A stretch of 64,000 nucleotides of DNA from Arcuatula senhousia (GCA_963971305.1 OZ020313.1:27938602-28002601), one strand, 5' to 3'; shown: positions 36,801 through 51,800, counted from the first letter of the stretch. The notes: generated by a model not told the origin, from the sequence alone. A program made the numbers and translations.

Positions 36801-39800
36801 ATTACCCTTTTCAGTATGTGCTGGTATATATCCTCCATTTAAAAGGGAATAAGTTTGGTAGTTGTACTTTGTTCTGCGGGATAAAAATTCAAACTTTAGA
36901 TGTATAGTTACTGAAAGTTTTGTGTTAATTTTTGACAAGTTTACTGTTTCCACATTTTAAAAGCCAGTAGGAAAGAAGATTGACATTAGAGCATAATTAT
37001 GTACCATTTTTAAAACTTGACACCACCTTATCATAAGATAAGAAAACGTTACTATAGTGAACTTAGCAGTCAATACCATCCCTCAATACCAATAGCCCAC
37101 AATAATATCCCTCAATACCGATAACCCTCAATAAAGTTATATCTTACAGTATATCTAACAAGAAAATAGACAAGAAAAGGTGAAGTAATCCTTTTTTTAG
37201 TTACTCGTGTGATCCGGACTGAAAGGGTGCCGTTTCCGTTCCCGTTTTATTCACTCGAGTTACATTTTAGAAATATTTATAATTGTTACTCGTAGACGAG
37301 TAATCGTAGCCGCGGCCACCATAATCATAATATGATATTTTTATCATTTTCCAAGGAATATATGTTCGTTTTTCGAACGCAACTTATTCAGATATAATGT
37401 GGGCTAAATCTATTGATGGTTATCGGTATTGAGGGATATTATTGTGGGTAAATGGTATTGAGGAATGGTATTGACGGCAAAGTTCACTATAATGAAAAAG
37501 TTTTAAGCCATAAAACGTCCGCTCGATGAAGTTACTAAATTCCAGTCTATCAAAGCAATCAACGATTAGTAAAACAGTCAAAGATAACTGATAAGTATGA
37601 TAAAGATGTTACCATCTGTTGTCATTTTTTATATGATAAATTTGTTGAACAGAAGTTCCCGAGCTGGAATATTCACAGGCCTGGTAGAAGGACCTGTCTG
37701 CCACGAATTTACCAAGATATAGTGTTCGTCTGAAACTTCATATTGTCTAGATTCATATTGTTTAAACACCAGGTTTTCTATTTTTCACATGGTTAAAACC
37801 TTCGTTGGTGGATTAAGCTTCCCTATTTAAATATAATTATATTGTTTGTGAACTTTTTCTTCAATTTCTGGTTGTTGACCATCAAATCATTTGATTCGAA
37901 TGCTGCTGATGAGAGGTGACCCCTTGAAATTTGCATAAACATAATAACCAAATTAAACGCCTTCTATACATCATTGATACTTTGAAATTTGGTATTACGC
38001 GCTTTGATATTTTTTGGGGAAAATGTCATTCTATAGCTTAAGAATATAACTTACTGATGTTTTGTGAAAGTTAGCGTAACATTAGCAGCTGATGTTTTGG
38101 GTACTAAAATAAAAAAAAAGATGTTTATATAAACGAGTAAAATTCTTAGTACAATTTTTATCAAAGGCATCGACCAAACTCCTATTACAATAAAGTATTT
38201 TAAATAGCGTTAAAAGCAATGTAAACGGTTTCTTATAAAAGGTTTGTAAGACAAGAATTGAGAAATGTTCAAATACACGTACAAGGAAACAATGTACATA
38301 GAGTTGCCAAGTACAATAGTATATACATTAAACACTTGACTCTACTTTGTGTATTTATCCACTTTGTTCACTGTAATACAACTCAGAGCAAAACTTAAGG
38401 TCATCAGTAACATATTTCATTGTTAACGTAAAAAACCTAAGGTATTACAAAACCAGGAATAATTAAACATTGATATACCTTTCACCGGATTCATATAATG
38501 AATTTCTATAACAAAGTATTTCAAATTTGTTTTTTGTCCAACTTTTAAAGAAACATCTGAAAGAGAAAACAAATAATTTCTTTTCAAATCGTGTTATTTG
38601 TGCAAAATACCACAGTCATGGTCATGCAAGTAAGCTTTGTTTGCAAATTGCAGTCACAGACATGCAAGTTAACAAAGTTTAAAGATGCACATGTGATTTG
38701 TATAGGCTTATCTTGTACATGTTAATAGAAAAATGGATTTACACACATTAATGGTGTACTCGACCTAGTCCTTATTAACTTTTTAGAATTCAATTATTTC
38801 TTAATGAAACTTGTCCATTACACAATATTTGTACACACTCTTATCAATACGTCAGCTAAATTCTAAGACCCTTAGATGGACCAAGGTCCCTAATTTAGCA
38901 GAATCCTGAGGGAGAGAAAAGAAGTGCGTTCAATGACCGTGACATCTTTGAGATGTTTGATATTGCTACACCTTGAATATTGAATCAAATGACAAAACAA
39001 TGACTGTTCTGAATAGCTCATTTAGTGTGGAAAGAAAAATGTTTAATTTATTCTCTACAAGAAAAGAATGAATGTAAAAAAAATGACGCCTATTAAAGAT
39101 GTAGACTGAAAGACTTGTTCTTTCCAACATCACTAAAATGTTTTTATTTTTCGGGGTTTGCCAAATATTGGAAAAAATGAATCTCACTTCATAACCCGAT
39201 ATCGGAACTGTAGAAAGAAGAGTTGATCAGCTTTAAAATGAGACCCCACACAAGTGTGTACATTCTTCAGAATTGAATCAAGAAGCCAAAATGCTACCAT
39301 TGTCGTCTATAGATAAACATTTAGTTCCGTTGAGCCAGATCACAATTGAAAAGGAAAGTTTTGTGAAATAAAACCTGCTTTAACCCATCATTTCTTTTAA
39401 AAATGACTGTAACAAGTTAGGACCATTGTCATTTTAAATTTATCTGGTATGACTTTTCTCCTAGGCATTTTATATTAAACCACCAATTTAATTTTGTTAT
39501 TACCATTACTTGAAACTTAAATATTATCCATCATTAAAATCGTTGTAAAAGAACTATATGACTGTCATATACCAACCTTTTGGAAATTCAAAGATACCAT
39601 TCTTTTTAGAGAACTCGTCCCATCCTCCAAAATTTACAGCATCGCCTTTACAAGTTCTTCCTTGACTTTTGGTACAATCCCTTAAAAGATAAATGACGCA
39701 GTTGACAAGTTACAGCTATTGAATCGTGTAACTTTCCCATTTTATCGTGTATGGTGTAATGGTGTATCGTGTATCGGTCAATCGTGTATGGTGTATGGTG

Positions 39801-42800
39801 TAATGGTGTATCGTGTATCGGTCAATCGTGTATCGTGTGATGAAAAGCCAATGGTGTATCGTGTATCGTGTATACACGATAGCCTAGCATTCTGATTGGT
39901 CTATCACTCAATTTCGTTTCGTTTGTTTTTTTTCAGAATCATTCAACGATCGAATTAAATCTATCGAAGAAAGTGATTAAACAAAATAAATATTCTTATC
40001 AGCAAAAACAATGTTTAAATTTTAATGCAAGATTAAGACAACAAATTGTGTCTTGAAATCCCTACCCAAAATACGGACTAGATCTGACTGAATCACGATT
40101 ATTAAGAAAAAAAAGTGATGGCATGCTATATTTTGACCTGGAAAAAGTAGAAAAATTAATCTGACATCTGCATCAAAGAATTAAAATAAATAATCTGTCC
40201 CTAGATTCCTTAGAAGAGGGCTTAATATAGTGTGTAGATAATAAATATTCTTGATAAATTTTCTTATTTTGAAAATAAATAATCTGACTCGATCTTAACT
40301 GCCATACCCCCTCCTCAGGATCAAATGGTCGTCTACTCAAACATGTCTTGGTAACTTCACTATGAAACGAGAAAGTATAGCTCTCTCAACTCCTTTACCA
40401 AATGGTTTATGGTTCTATCCGTTCGTGGATATGATTAGGTAGTTTAGCATACAATAATCCTTCGGGACCAACCATTTGATTTTGGGGGGGGCTATGGTGA
40501 AATTTCAAATAAAAAGGCAGGATGGCAAAAAATCAGAAATTAAAAGGCAGGACAGTGCTTGAAATAAGAAAAAAGCACGATGATAGTTTTGGCTGAAAAT
40601 TTTACATTAGCTTTAAAAATAAAAAAATTGACCCGCACAAGCTCGCAAAACAAAAATCCAGGCACAGTTTTTTTTGGTGCAAATAAAAAGGCAGGATTAA
40701 AATAATAGCCATATTCCCCATAAAAATCAAATGGTTGCTCCCTTAGAACGGGTGATTTTAATAAAAAAAAAAGTTTTTGTACCTTAATTCCTATGAGCAA
40801 AATTCGTGGTGACGAAAATAGTGTCTAAACTTCAAAAGATCGGCATTATAATAACGGACATCAAGCACAACCCGTAGAGTCAGAAATGATTAATTACTAT
40901 CGGAGATCTTTTTATTTGAAGAAATGAACCTTAGGGAATTTGGAACAAAAAAAAAACTTTAGTATAAACATATTTATTAAATAAAGAAAAGACATTGTAC
41001 AACATAATATATAGTACAAGATGAATGTTTCAACACATATTATAAAAGGATTCAGAAACAAGCAAGAATGCTTATGTTAATCTGTCTCCTTAATACACAT
41101 ATTAACAACAATCTATACAATCAAGGTGCACATACAATAACTTATAGACAATATGAAGAAGTGCAAAGATACAATAAAGGAAAGAAGGAAAGAAGTTTCA
41201 ATAGATGATGGGCGATAAAAGCTTACAACATATGATAATACAATGCAATAGCAAAAAATATGAGTAAAAGATGAATGTAAGTTTGATGAAATGCAAGTGA
41301 TAAGCTGTAGGCATAATGTCTAATTAAATCTTTTGGACTTAAAAACTTTAATTACACAAAAACTACTTCTTTGAGAAATTTCCGACTTCTAGCTATCTTA
41401 GCCTTCTTTGAAACTGTATAGCGACCGGGATATGAAAAGTTTCTTACGGACGAAATGGATGACAGACGGACGGATTGACTAAGAGCAACCATCACTATAC
41501 ACGCCGCATTTAAATCGAATTCATAGATTAAATTTTATAAACTAAAGTGGTTTAGACGTGATCAGAACGGAGAACAGATCAATTGTAAACACCCCCCCCC
41601 CCCCCATTTTATAGGGGCGAACTCGATTTGCGCCAAACACGAATCTAACTACGCCACATTCAAATTGCGCCAGTACTCTAATTGCGCCACTTTCTTTGGA
41701 CTACCCTAGGTAGAAACTGCGCCAATGAAAATATTGCAAAGCACAGGTAAGACAAAGAAAAAAATGACTTCCCTCCTGCTTTATTCCGGGCTTGGGACCG
41801 GCAGCATACAATTAATGGAGTCTCAGCCCAAACAGACGGTGGATACATTGCATTGTAATCAATGTAATAAGACAGCACGTAGTCAGCAAACTTTTCAACT
41901 CTAGCGTCGGAAGGCATGTCGGGCATTAAATCTTCAGCAAAGCAGTCGGAAATTTCCTCTGGCGCAAGAAAAGCCAACCCAAAAAAGTACTGCAGCCACT
42001 TGCTGATGTCACTGCCTTTTTTGTTGTATTCTTTAGAAAGTCCACTGCTTTGAATATTTCTCCACCAGGATTGACCGAGATGAAACCTACAAGCTTTGAT
42101 AAAAACCCCAGGAAACATGTCTCTCACAGTAATATGCCTACGATCCTAAAAATCTAAATGAATAACGCTAATATTCAGAGTTAAACTTAATCTCTCACAA
42201 CTTTCTATTATCATTGAATATTTTTCTTCAGTGAAGGTTAATTGCTTAAGGGTCATTTTGCAGGTAAAAATACAAATATGCATACAGGTAAGGGTGGCGC
42301 TATTAGATTCTGTTTACTGGCGCAATTAGAGTATTGGCGGAATTTATTTGTGGCGCAGTTTCTATCTTTGAAAATACCCAATTGGCGCAAATTGATTCCG
42401 GCCTTTTATAGAGGGTAATTATAAAGATTCGCCGCAGTCATTCACATTCAAATGTTTAAAAAAATACTAAAAAATAAATTATCATATTATTTGTAAATAT
42501 TTATATTAATATATAGCTACATCTTACACCTATATATTATCCAAGTCTGTTGCTACATGTACATGTATTTTGTCTGTACCGATTAAATTTTGTGACTTTT
42601 GTCTTACCTTTTTTCACGCATCATTGAAAATAAATAAAAATTAAAGTGTATTTTAAAATGATTTGACCACACGCTGTCAGAAGGAACACCAAAAATGATA
42701 CAGTTGTGAATTATATTTTAAAACATGTAACGCGTGGATTATTTAATATTCATAGAAATGTAAGTAACTGTTTTAAATAAGATGAGGAAATTATTAATTT

Positions 42801-45800
42801 GAAGACATGTAGCTATCCAATACGAAAAGCCAAAAAGGTGTGGATTCCCCCTTTTTCTAATTTTACGCTTAAGATTTCAATATTCTTATTTCATATTTCT
42901 TATGCAATGTGCATCGGCCGAGCGGTCCTAAAACTATAATGAACTGCTAAGTTATCAAAGTATTTCAATTTTCTACTCTACCGAAGGCTTGGATTTTTAA
43001 CGGGAAAAATAATTCAAATTAAAGATCTTAACCTGAGAAAAATTATTGTCTCAGTCTTAACATAACTATTTCCGACCCAACTATTTCAAGATCATGCTAT
43101 ACAAAGTGTTGCTTTAGTATTAATTCCAGAATTATAAATTACTGCATTTTATGCTCCGTTTTTTTTTTCTTATTAACAAAAATTTTGCATCAATTCAATT
43201 CGTCTTAGTTTCTGACTTTTATGTTCACTTTCATTTTTAGATAAAAAAAAAAAACAGAAAAAAAATATAAGATTATAATTATTATGATATTAAGTTGTGG
43301 AATAAAAATATGGAACAAGAATATTGAAATTTAAAAAGTAGAATTAGACCGTAAGAACGAGGAATTTTTTACCCCTTTGGCTTCTATCACTGTAGCAAAC
43401 ATTAGGCGGACAAACACAACGATTTTGTTTTTATTTTATTTTATTTTGTGATGTGTGAAGAAAGTTTAGCATTGTTTCCTTTTTAAAGTCTACTTGTGTA
43501 TTTAAAATTTCATGTTGTGAATTAGTTCGCTAATATTTTGTGTTAATCCCCGCTGTCAGACGCACGAGGCAGGATGTTATTTAAATGACATGTATATTAC
43601 ACGTACTAAATACCTGACCCGGTAGCAGACGAACTAATTAGCAGTTACCTGTAAAATCTGCACTGATCAATGAATGTAAGATGGATAAATTACCGGATGA
43701 AAAAGAAACAAATTTTTAAAGTTGTTTTAGAATTTACAATATTTTGATAAGAGCGTCTCTGAAGTCTTTAATCTACAAATCCAGAATTCTAATTTCTCGT
43801 AATTTTATTTTTAAAACATTGGTGCTGCTAGTGGAGATTTTTAATATTGTATGTTTCGGACTACGTTGTAATTATTTTCCGTGTATTTTTCAAAATTGAA
43901 AATTGTCATTTTTTTTCCATCTACAGTCTTTTCGGACTTAGGACAGTCAATTGCCACATCGGTACACATTTGCTTCATTCAAATTTTGCTAGGGTTTTTT
44001 GCATGATTGATAAAGGGCCACTGGATACTGAATAGACAAAGCATTTATACATTTTCTAAGAGAAAAAAAAGTGTAACAGTTGATATGTTATTAGTCTTAT
44101 TTAAGAAAGAAATTTTAGAATTAATCAACATCAAACGAAAAACATTTCTTCTCAAAATAAAAAAAAACATAGGAATAGGGCAAGTAAAAAATAATGAAAT
44201 AATATAAAGTCACAGGAAAAAAGTCCCCTCTCCCGAAAAAAATCCTAATCATAATTATGGCTTGCACACAAACTTTTTACAACTATTTGTAAAACATGAA
44301 ATTATTATTTAAATGTATGGAAAAAGGATGAAATCGTTCTCCACACTATCAAATTATTAGAAAAAAAATAGATCGCTTGCAAGTGAAAAGTGGAGGGTGG
44401 ATAGAGGCGGATAATTTTGCCTATATGATAAACTTAAGGTAGACAACAATATCTTTCACGTGCACAAAGCATGGAACTCTACATGCACGTTGAACAAATA
44501 TAGTAAGCAGTATAGCTCAGTTTCAGATTATATTACCAGACGAGCCCGACGCACGAAAACCATCCCATTTAGCCACCAAGGGAAAATGCTCTATTTATTT
44601 AGCACAGACCTGACGCCAGAAGTCGCCACCCGCCGTATTCTAACACCCCCCCCCCCCCATGTTCTTTGGTATTTGCTGCCCGGAAAACTGTTACGGAATC
44701 TTTGATGTACTTTCCTATTGTCGAAAATAAAAACAGAAAAGTTTTTTTTTTCTTATTAAATATGAGATAAATTAAATGAATATTTAAATAATGAAGATTT
44801 CTGTCCCGGTATTAATATTTCAACACCTGAGTGAAGTCACATAATAAAGGCAGATAAATAAACTAATAAAATAGTTTAACTATTTGTTGACCGATTAAAC
44901 GATGTTGGTTTGTTTGTTTGTTTGTTTTTTTGTTAGGGCTTTACTCCCAGGCAGCGCGATTTCGGCTAATCCCGGGAGATGAACATTAAAGGGATGACAT
45001 TCGCACGGGGTAGAATGTCTACGGCAAAAAATGTTCCGGCATAGCAGTGTAAGAACGAAATGAATGGCAGAAAATATTTTTATCAAAGTTTTCGAAAGGT
45101 TCTGCGCATATTTTAAATATTATATCAAAATCAAATTGCCCATGCTCAACCTAGTGGTTTGTTATTGATATTAGGCCAAACCGTTTTTAAATTCAATAAA
45201 TGGTTTTAGTGTTAAGCTGATTCAAAGGCCGCCCGTGCGTTAGAAATTAATGCATATCGAGGCCTTTTTGGACAATATCTTCAAGAGCTGAGCATCGTTA
45301 TGTTATTTTGTACCTGTAACATGTTTTATTCATTCAATGTTTATATGCATAGTTTCTTTGGGCACAAGAATAGAGGCTTAATATAGAAAATTCAAATTAA
45401 GAAGATTTGGAACGGCACAAACATTGCTTAGAGAATTATGCATGGCTAATTCATAATACGTTATCTTCTCAATTAAACAACATAAAGGTTATAATAACAT
45501 TACCAAACTTGGAGTGTCATAAGAAAAGACAAAACATGATAGATCGACATACTTTAATACTTCCTTTTAAACAAATCCAGCATATGTTCAAAGTCGAATG
45601 TACAAACTAATACCTTTATTTTACAAAGATTCACTTACAAATATGCAATACTCATATCAATATTTTATTTTACAAATGATACAATGGTTATAATAGCATA
45701 TCCAAGCATAGAAACGCTAGGAAATATATACCATACAAACCAATCACTTGCTAAATAATTCATTTTAATTGTCCCTAGCCGAAATGCGACAAAGGAACCT

Positions 45801-48800
45801 AGTAATGGTCTTTTGTCTGTCCGTTTGTGCGCACGTCAAACTTTTGTTGACACAATCCCCAGCTGAGACCACAAAGGCTTTTAATGAAATTTTAAAGGAT
45901 TGTTTTCAAGATATGTAATACCGGAAGGCCATTTTTATCGAACAAAATCTAAAGGAGTTTTTTTTTACTTTATATCACCTTTATTCAATTTTGGTAATAG
46001 AATACCTTTTGTAGACACACTCCCTCGAGATTGCTAAACCGAATTTTCCAAATGATGGTAACGTGATAATCAAGTCAAAACGAATGGTTAAAAATATCAT
46101 TAACCTCAAGCATTTAGTATTTGAGAGATAGACCTTAACAAAGAGTGTTACAAACATACAGACATAGACGGACAAGGTTACCCATCTAGTGGCAAAATTT
46201 CATTGAGCCCCACCCCAACATGTAGTATCCGGAATAACGGAATCATAATTTAGAGCTCAACTAATGTCCTTGATGCTTAGAATAAAGGTCACAGTGACCC
46301 CATTTCAAAGAGGACTTGTAGCGCTACCAGATCCACATTTTTGTAGGTATAGTATTAGAGATATGAACCTTAACCAATACCTTAACAAAAGTTATTCATA
46401 CTTAAAATAAATGTCACGGCGAACTTATTTCAAGTGGGTGTTGTAGCGCATCTAAATATTTAGAATTTGAGTAATGTTACTTAACCAAGAACTAAACCAA
46501 ACTGTTACGGAAGTATGGACGGACGGATAAACGGAAAACTATATATCCGATTCATATACGTGGTCAGGCCGTCAGAATTGCAATGTTCAACCACTTTCGC
46601 AAGTGTACGGACAAACAGAAGAAAAATCAATTCAATTCCCTCTGATAAGACGTCGTGAGGGTTGGGGCAGGTATGAAATCCAAAAATAAAAATGTTCCGT
46701 ATAATTTTACTGCTGGCGTTTTTTCATTGTGATTTTTTCTTAATTACCGCTTGTTATATGAGATCTGAGTCGCGTACATGCACTTATTCCACCTCTCATT
46801 ATTTTCTATTGTACGGTAAAAACTCAACCATATTTAACTTCTTAAGTTATCATTCGGATAGTATATGTTCCAAGGCTTTCATATAAGATAACCTGATATG
46901 CTGTTGGATTTTCAAATAATTACTTTTTCATCTTTCGATTTTGTATCATATATTAAACTCCAAATTAAAAATCTCATATGAACTGTTTTTTTTTTAAACT
47001 GTTGAATAAAGTATCTTCATGCATCTACATGTACAATAAATCAAAAATACACTGCATGTAATATTAAAAACGAAAGAATGTTACTTTCTGCCATTTCAAA
47101 TGTTCTTGTTCCTGTTTTAACCATGCAAGGATTGGCTTGTACTGTAATTATTTAATCAAAGGGTAAATCATTTTGTTGTATGGCTGCTTTTTAGACACTA
47201 TTTGCATTGCCAATGCATGAACAATTCGTAAAATACATCTAGGATATTTGTTAACCTGTTTTTGAGTCTTTTAAAGATTGAAGTGAACAAAAATGTTCGT
47301 GTTGCATGTGATTGAACCAGTTTCACATAAAATCAATAAAACATAAACAAAAAGCACTTTCAATCCTTAAAACAAGACAACAATAGGTACATCTTGCGCA
47401 TACTTTCAGTTAAGAAAAGCTAACATGAGTTATAGAAATTTATAATTTTATCTTACCTTTTCCATTCCGAAGCGGATGTTTACATGAGTTTTTACTAAAA
47501 ACCATCCCAAATTTTCTTGTCCCCTTCGTACCATGCCGATTTAGTCGTAGACATTCTACCCCGTGATTCGATTAAAAGAAAAAATTAAGTTAAATTTCTG
47601 ACCCTTGTTTTGCATGCACATCTTTTTTAAAGAAAGATCATACGAATGTTTGATAAAGCTTTCATGAAAGAGAATTTAAATAAGAAGTGTATAGACTCAA
47701 AGTAAAAAAGGACTATTTTCAGAGAGAGGTTGCACTAAGGAAATGGTGACTATATTAGAGTTTATTTTATTTTTTCCCCATTTTCAATTGTACATGCTTA
47801 CTTTTCTTAAGAAGAATTAAAACTAATTTTATTTATTTGTCTCATATAATGCCGGACTACGCCTGAATCCATGAATCCATTAAAGCGTTTATTGTCTGTT
47901 TATTCGTATGCTATGCATGACCTGGCAGGTCTCAGTGGGATGTTCCGTCGGCATATGAAAGAAACAGATGAATAATACTGTCGATATAATCGCTACATTC
48001 CGTCAAGGTATACGAAGACGAAAAGAGCTTGCATTAATCGAGGTCACATCTTAGACAAGGACAAGAACTGACAGACATGACAAATTTGGAAAAACCTTTT
48101 CATTTTTCTTTCACTATAAAACGGTATTTAGGAAACTAAAACGGGTTACAATTGGTTTAATATACTATATAGCAAAAGTTTTTTAACGAATACGGTTAAA
48201 ATTGAAAGCAATTTCAAACTTGTTCGGATCAAACCACCAGAGCAAGCATGTTTTGGGAATATATAGCTTTCAGAAAGATTGAACAAAAAATTAAAAGCGA
48301 CATGGGCGTGGCATACAGTTTTATATTTTTTAAAAAATATTTGTCTGTTTTGATTAAATTAAGAAATATCACGATAATAGAGGAGTTCATTGAAATAAAA
48401 GTCACAATCCCCACATAAATAGAGATATTAATATGAAGATTAAACAAGATGATCGTATTTTCGTTTCAGCAAACATTCTTGAATTTGATTCTAAGTTTCT
48501 ATCGTGTATCGTGTATGGTGTATCGTTCATCGTGTATCGTGTATCGCTCAATCGTGTATCATGTATTTGTCAATGGTGTATGGTGTATCACTCAATCGTG
48601 TATCGTGTATGGTGTAATCGTGTATGGTGTAAATGGGAAAGTTACACGGTTCAATCGCTGTAACATATAAAAAAAACATGTTAAAGTTTTTTGCCTTTTT
48701 CCAACTCTTCATTATATTCTAAAAAGGTCTTGTATGTGATCAAAAATAGAGGAAGCCTTAGATAACAATCTAAGTACAAAGGCAACAAATGTGCCCTTTG

Positions 48801-51800
48801 TAATTCTTTCCAGTAATGGTGGCAATACAGTAACTGAACATGGTTTATTACTATCCAAGATGAGTAAACACAATAAAGCACCTAAAACCCGGAGAATTCC
48901 GAATGAAATGATCAAAGATAGTCTTGACATCTATATCTACATCGGTGACTTGTTTTAGTGGTAAACCAATTGCACAAGTGGACTTATTATATGTGGCGTC
49001 ATTCAAATGGTGTTCCTTAAAATCATGTGTAGATAAAGGTAATAATAAAACTACCGAATTTGAATGATCAATCTCATAGTCAAAAAAACGAATCAGTCAT
49101 ACCGGAGTATTGGTGGATCGCAATGGTCCTCACTTGGTACATGCATTTCAAACGAAATGGTGGGTTAAACCAGGTTTCATGGCGCCAAACCTCCCTCTTC
49201 CATTGCGATCTAAGGATCTGGTAAAGAACATATAACACAACATAGTTGTAAGACACGATAGGGATATTGAGGTGATCATCTCAGTACAGCAGAAGCAAAG
49301 GTGTACCAAAGGGGTAATCAGTATCATAAAACCGTAAAGACAAAGACAAAACCGGCAGACAAAAATCATCACAACAAAACAAACCACATAACAACATAAA
49401 ACACAAACACACATAACAACAAAACCGCATTCAGCAACGCGAACTCAAATCGAAACGAGAGTGAACTCAGGTGCTCCGGATGAGTAAGCAATTCCTGCTT
49501 GCTATAGCACACCCGTCACGTTGCCAAAGATCGATTAAGTGTTGGTCTAATCCGGAAAGGATGACATTACAAAACTCTATGTCAAACCAACATCTGTGCT
49601 CATCTGAGAGATAGAAATCCCGTATTTGTATACAAGCACGTGATGTCGTCCGTAAAATTTCTTGAGTGATGACACCAACCTGGGAGCAACGTACCCCTGT
49701 GTTAACAATTTGCTTGTCAGCCGTGTGGCTCTATGAAGGAAGTCGTTGTACTCCCCACATGCTCTGGAATAGCGAATTAATTAGTGATACGTAAACTCCA
49801 TATGCTGGAGCGGACGGAATGTTGCTACACAGAAAGGGAAAGTTAACTATTGGAAAGTTGAAGTCATCACGTTTGTCATAGAGCTTTGTACAAAGCCTTC
49901 CTTGTGTGTCAATTTCGAGAAATAGATCCAGATATGAAGCGGACCTCCTAGAATCTGTAGTGTCCTTTATCTCAAGTTCCTTCGGATATATGAGATGTAA
50001 ATAGTCACGAAATCGAGGATTGTTTAGTGAAAGGACATCATCAATATAACGAAATGTGAGATTGAAGGATAAAGCAAGTTTGCGGTCCTTTTTGTCTAGA
50101 AGTGATTGTAAGAAGTCCGCCTCATATGAATGAAGAAACAAATCGGCAAGCAATGGTGCACAATTTGTGCCCATTGGAATACCTATTGTTTGCTGAAAAA
50201 CACGTCCACCAAACTGTACAAATATTTTGTCAATTAGAAAGTTGAGCATTTCTATTATTTGATCTTCTGTAAATTTATTTTTGTTGCTAGACTCTTGGAT
50301 GACAAAGTAAGTCTTTTTATAACCGACTACCAAATACTTGTACCTGCGTTTTCCGTTCTTTTTGATAAAGCTACGTTTAATCAGCTGTGCTAGACGAGAT
50401 TTTAGTTGTGAATGTGGAATTGAAGTATATAATGTAGAGAAATCAAACGTTTTAATGATATTACATGATGAAAATGACTTAGAATGGAGATTTTCCATCA
50501 GTTCTTTAGAATTTTTGAGAATCCACATTTGATTGACCAGTCAAACACTAATTAAAGCAATTAATCACCATATCTTTTAACTAAACTTTGAACTTTTCTA
50601 CTAGTTGCTGATAACGAAGAAAGAATTTTTTGGGATCGTATGAGACGTATTTTCTTATAGCCCTGCTCCAAAAGTCGGTCACGAAAAAATCGGTGTCTGA
50701 TAAAAAAATCTGTGAAATGTGTGCATGCTCTGGTATATCAAATAAGTTGTGAAATATAAACACCGTATGCAAGGGAAGTAGGTCTATTGCTCTGTAGTTT
50801 AGGAAAATTAATAATTTGAAAATTAAAATCGTCTCTTTTATCGTAAATTTTTGTACTGAGGTGACTACCTGGGTCTAATTCTAGGTGCAAATCCAAGAAA
50901 GACGTGAAGCAATTTGATTCGGCGGTCCCTTTAATCTCTAATTCCGGAGGATTTATTGAAGGAACCCATCTACCAAATGAAGTGTTATTGACAGAAAGGA
51001 CATCATCAATATATCTGAATGTAAGATTAAATGACCTTGCCTCTTTCATCTTCTTGTTCATTACGAGTCCATGAAGAAATTCAGTCTCGTAAGAGTATCA
51101 AAACAAATCGATGAGGAGAGGAGAACAGTTTGTGCCCATTGGAATGCCGATTTGTTGTTGAAAAATTGAAAAATCTGTCCTCCGAAGGTGACAAATATGT
51201 TCTCAATGAGGAAATCAAGCATACTGCAAACTTGCAAACTCTTCCAGTGTGTAACAAATTTTATCTTTGAAAGATGTTTTGGAAAAGAATGTAGAGTTAT
51301 AATCCAAAACAACAAAATTTATAGAATATGAAAAGATGTGAGGGTTTAAAAGTGATGACTGCATTATTATATTCTTGACGATATGTATCCAACGAGCCTT
51401 GTCTTGAAGGCGTTGTAGTCCCCTATGTCAAAGATGTCCCGTTGTATTTGATTCCATTCTTTGATTGTTTTGTTGAAAAAGCTGTATTTGTATTGGTCTC
51501 CTGTAGATTTTAGCCTTAAAAATGTTTCTGGTGTGACTCGAGTATCTTTTGAGTTGGTCTGATGAAATCTGTTATTGGGATGGCAAAATGTTTGTTTGCT
51601 ATACTTTACTTAGCAGACACTATCTTAATCGTATTACCTTATTTGATATTCCTTTTGTTTACATGTAATACTATTCTAGAATAAATCTCCTTCAAAAATG
51701 CATTTCATGACAATATCAATTACCATGTAGTTTCTGTGGACACGGGCTCATCACAAACACCTGTTGCAACATGGTGGACTACTGAACGATCAGCTTCAGT

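Larger units (their letters stand above)
39709..48664. mobile_element. Possible 9-kb element with 34-bp inverted ends in PHM intron 3
   Basis: The left end begins GTTACAGCTATTGAATC and continues GTGTAACTTTCCCATTT. The right end, read inward on the other strand, begins GTTACAGCGATTGAACC and continues identically; 32 of 34 positions match. Just inside each end lies an array built from TCGTGTAT and GGTGTA words. The interior has no coding region except the MULE remnant. I see no target duplication. It may instead be two separate short insertions in opposite orientation. The left end is only 28 bp from the first base of exon 4. Confidence 0.5.

Noticed and set aside
37613..37729. Alternative frame of PHM exon 6 (RTLYLGKFVADRSFYQ...) that avoids the stop
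   Set aside because: The entry phase does not match exon 5, and the other frame fits the family (IPARELLFNKFII) with matching phases on both sides.
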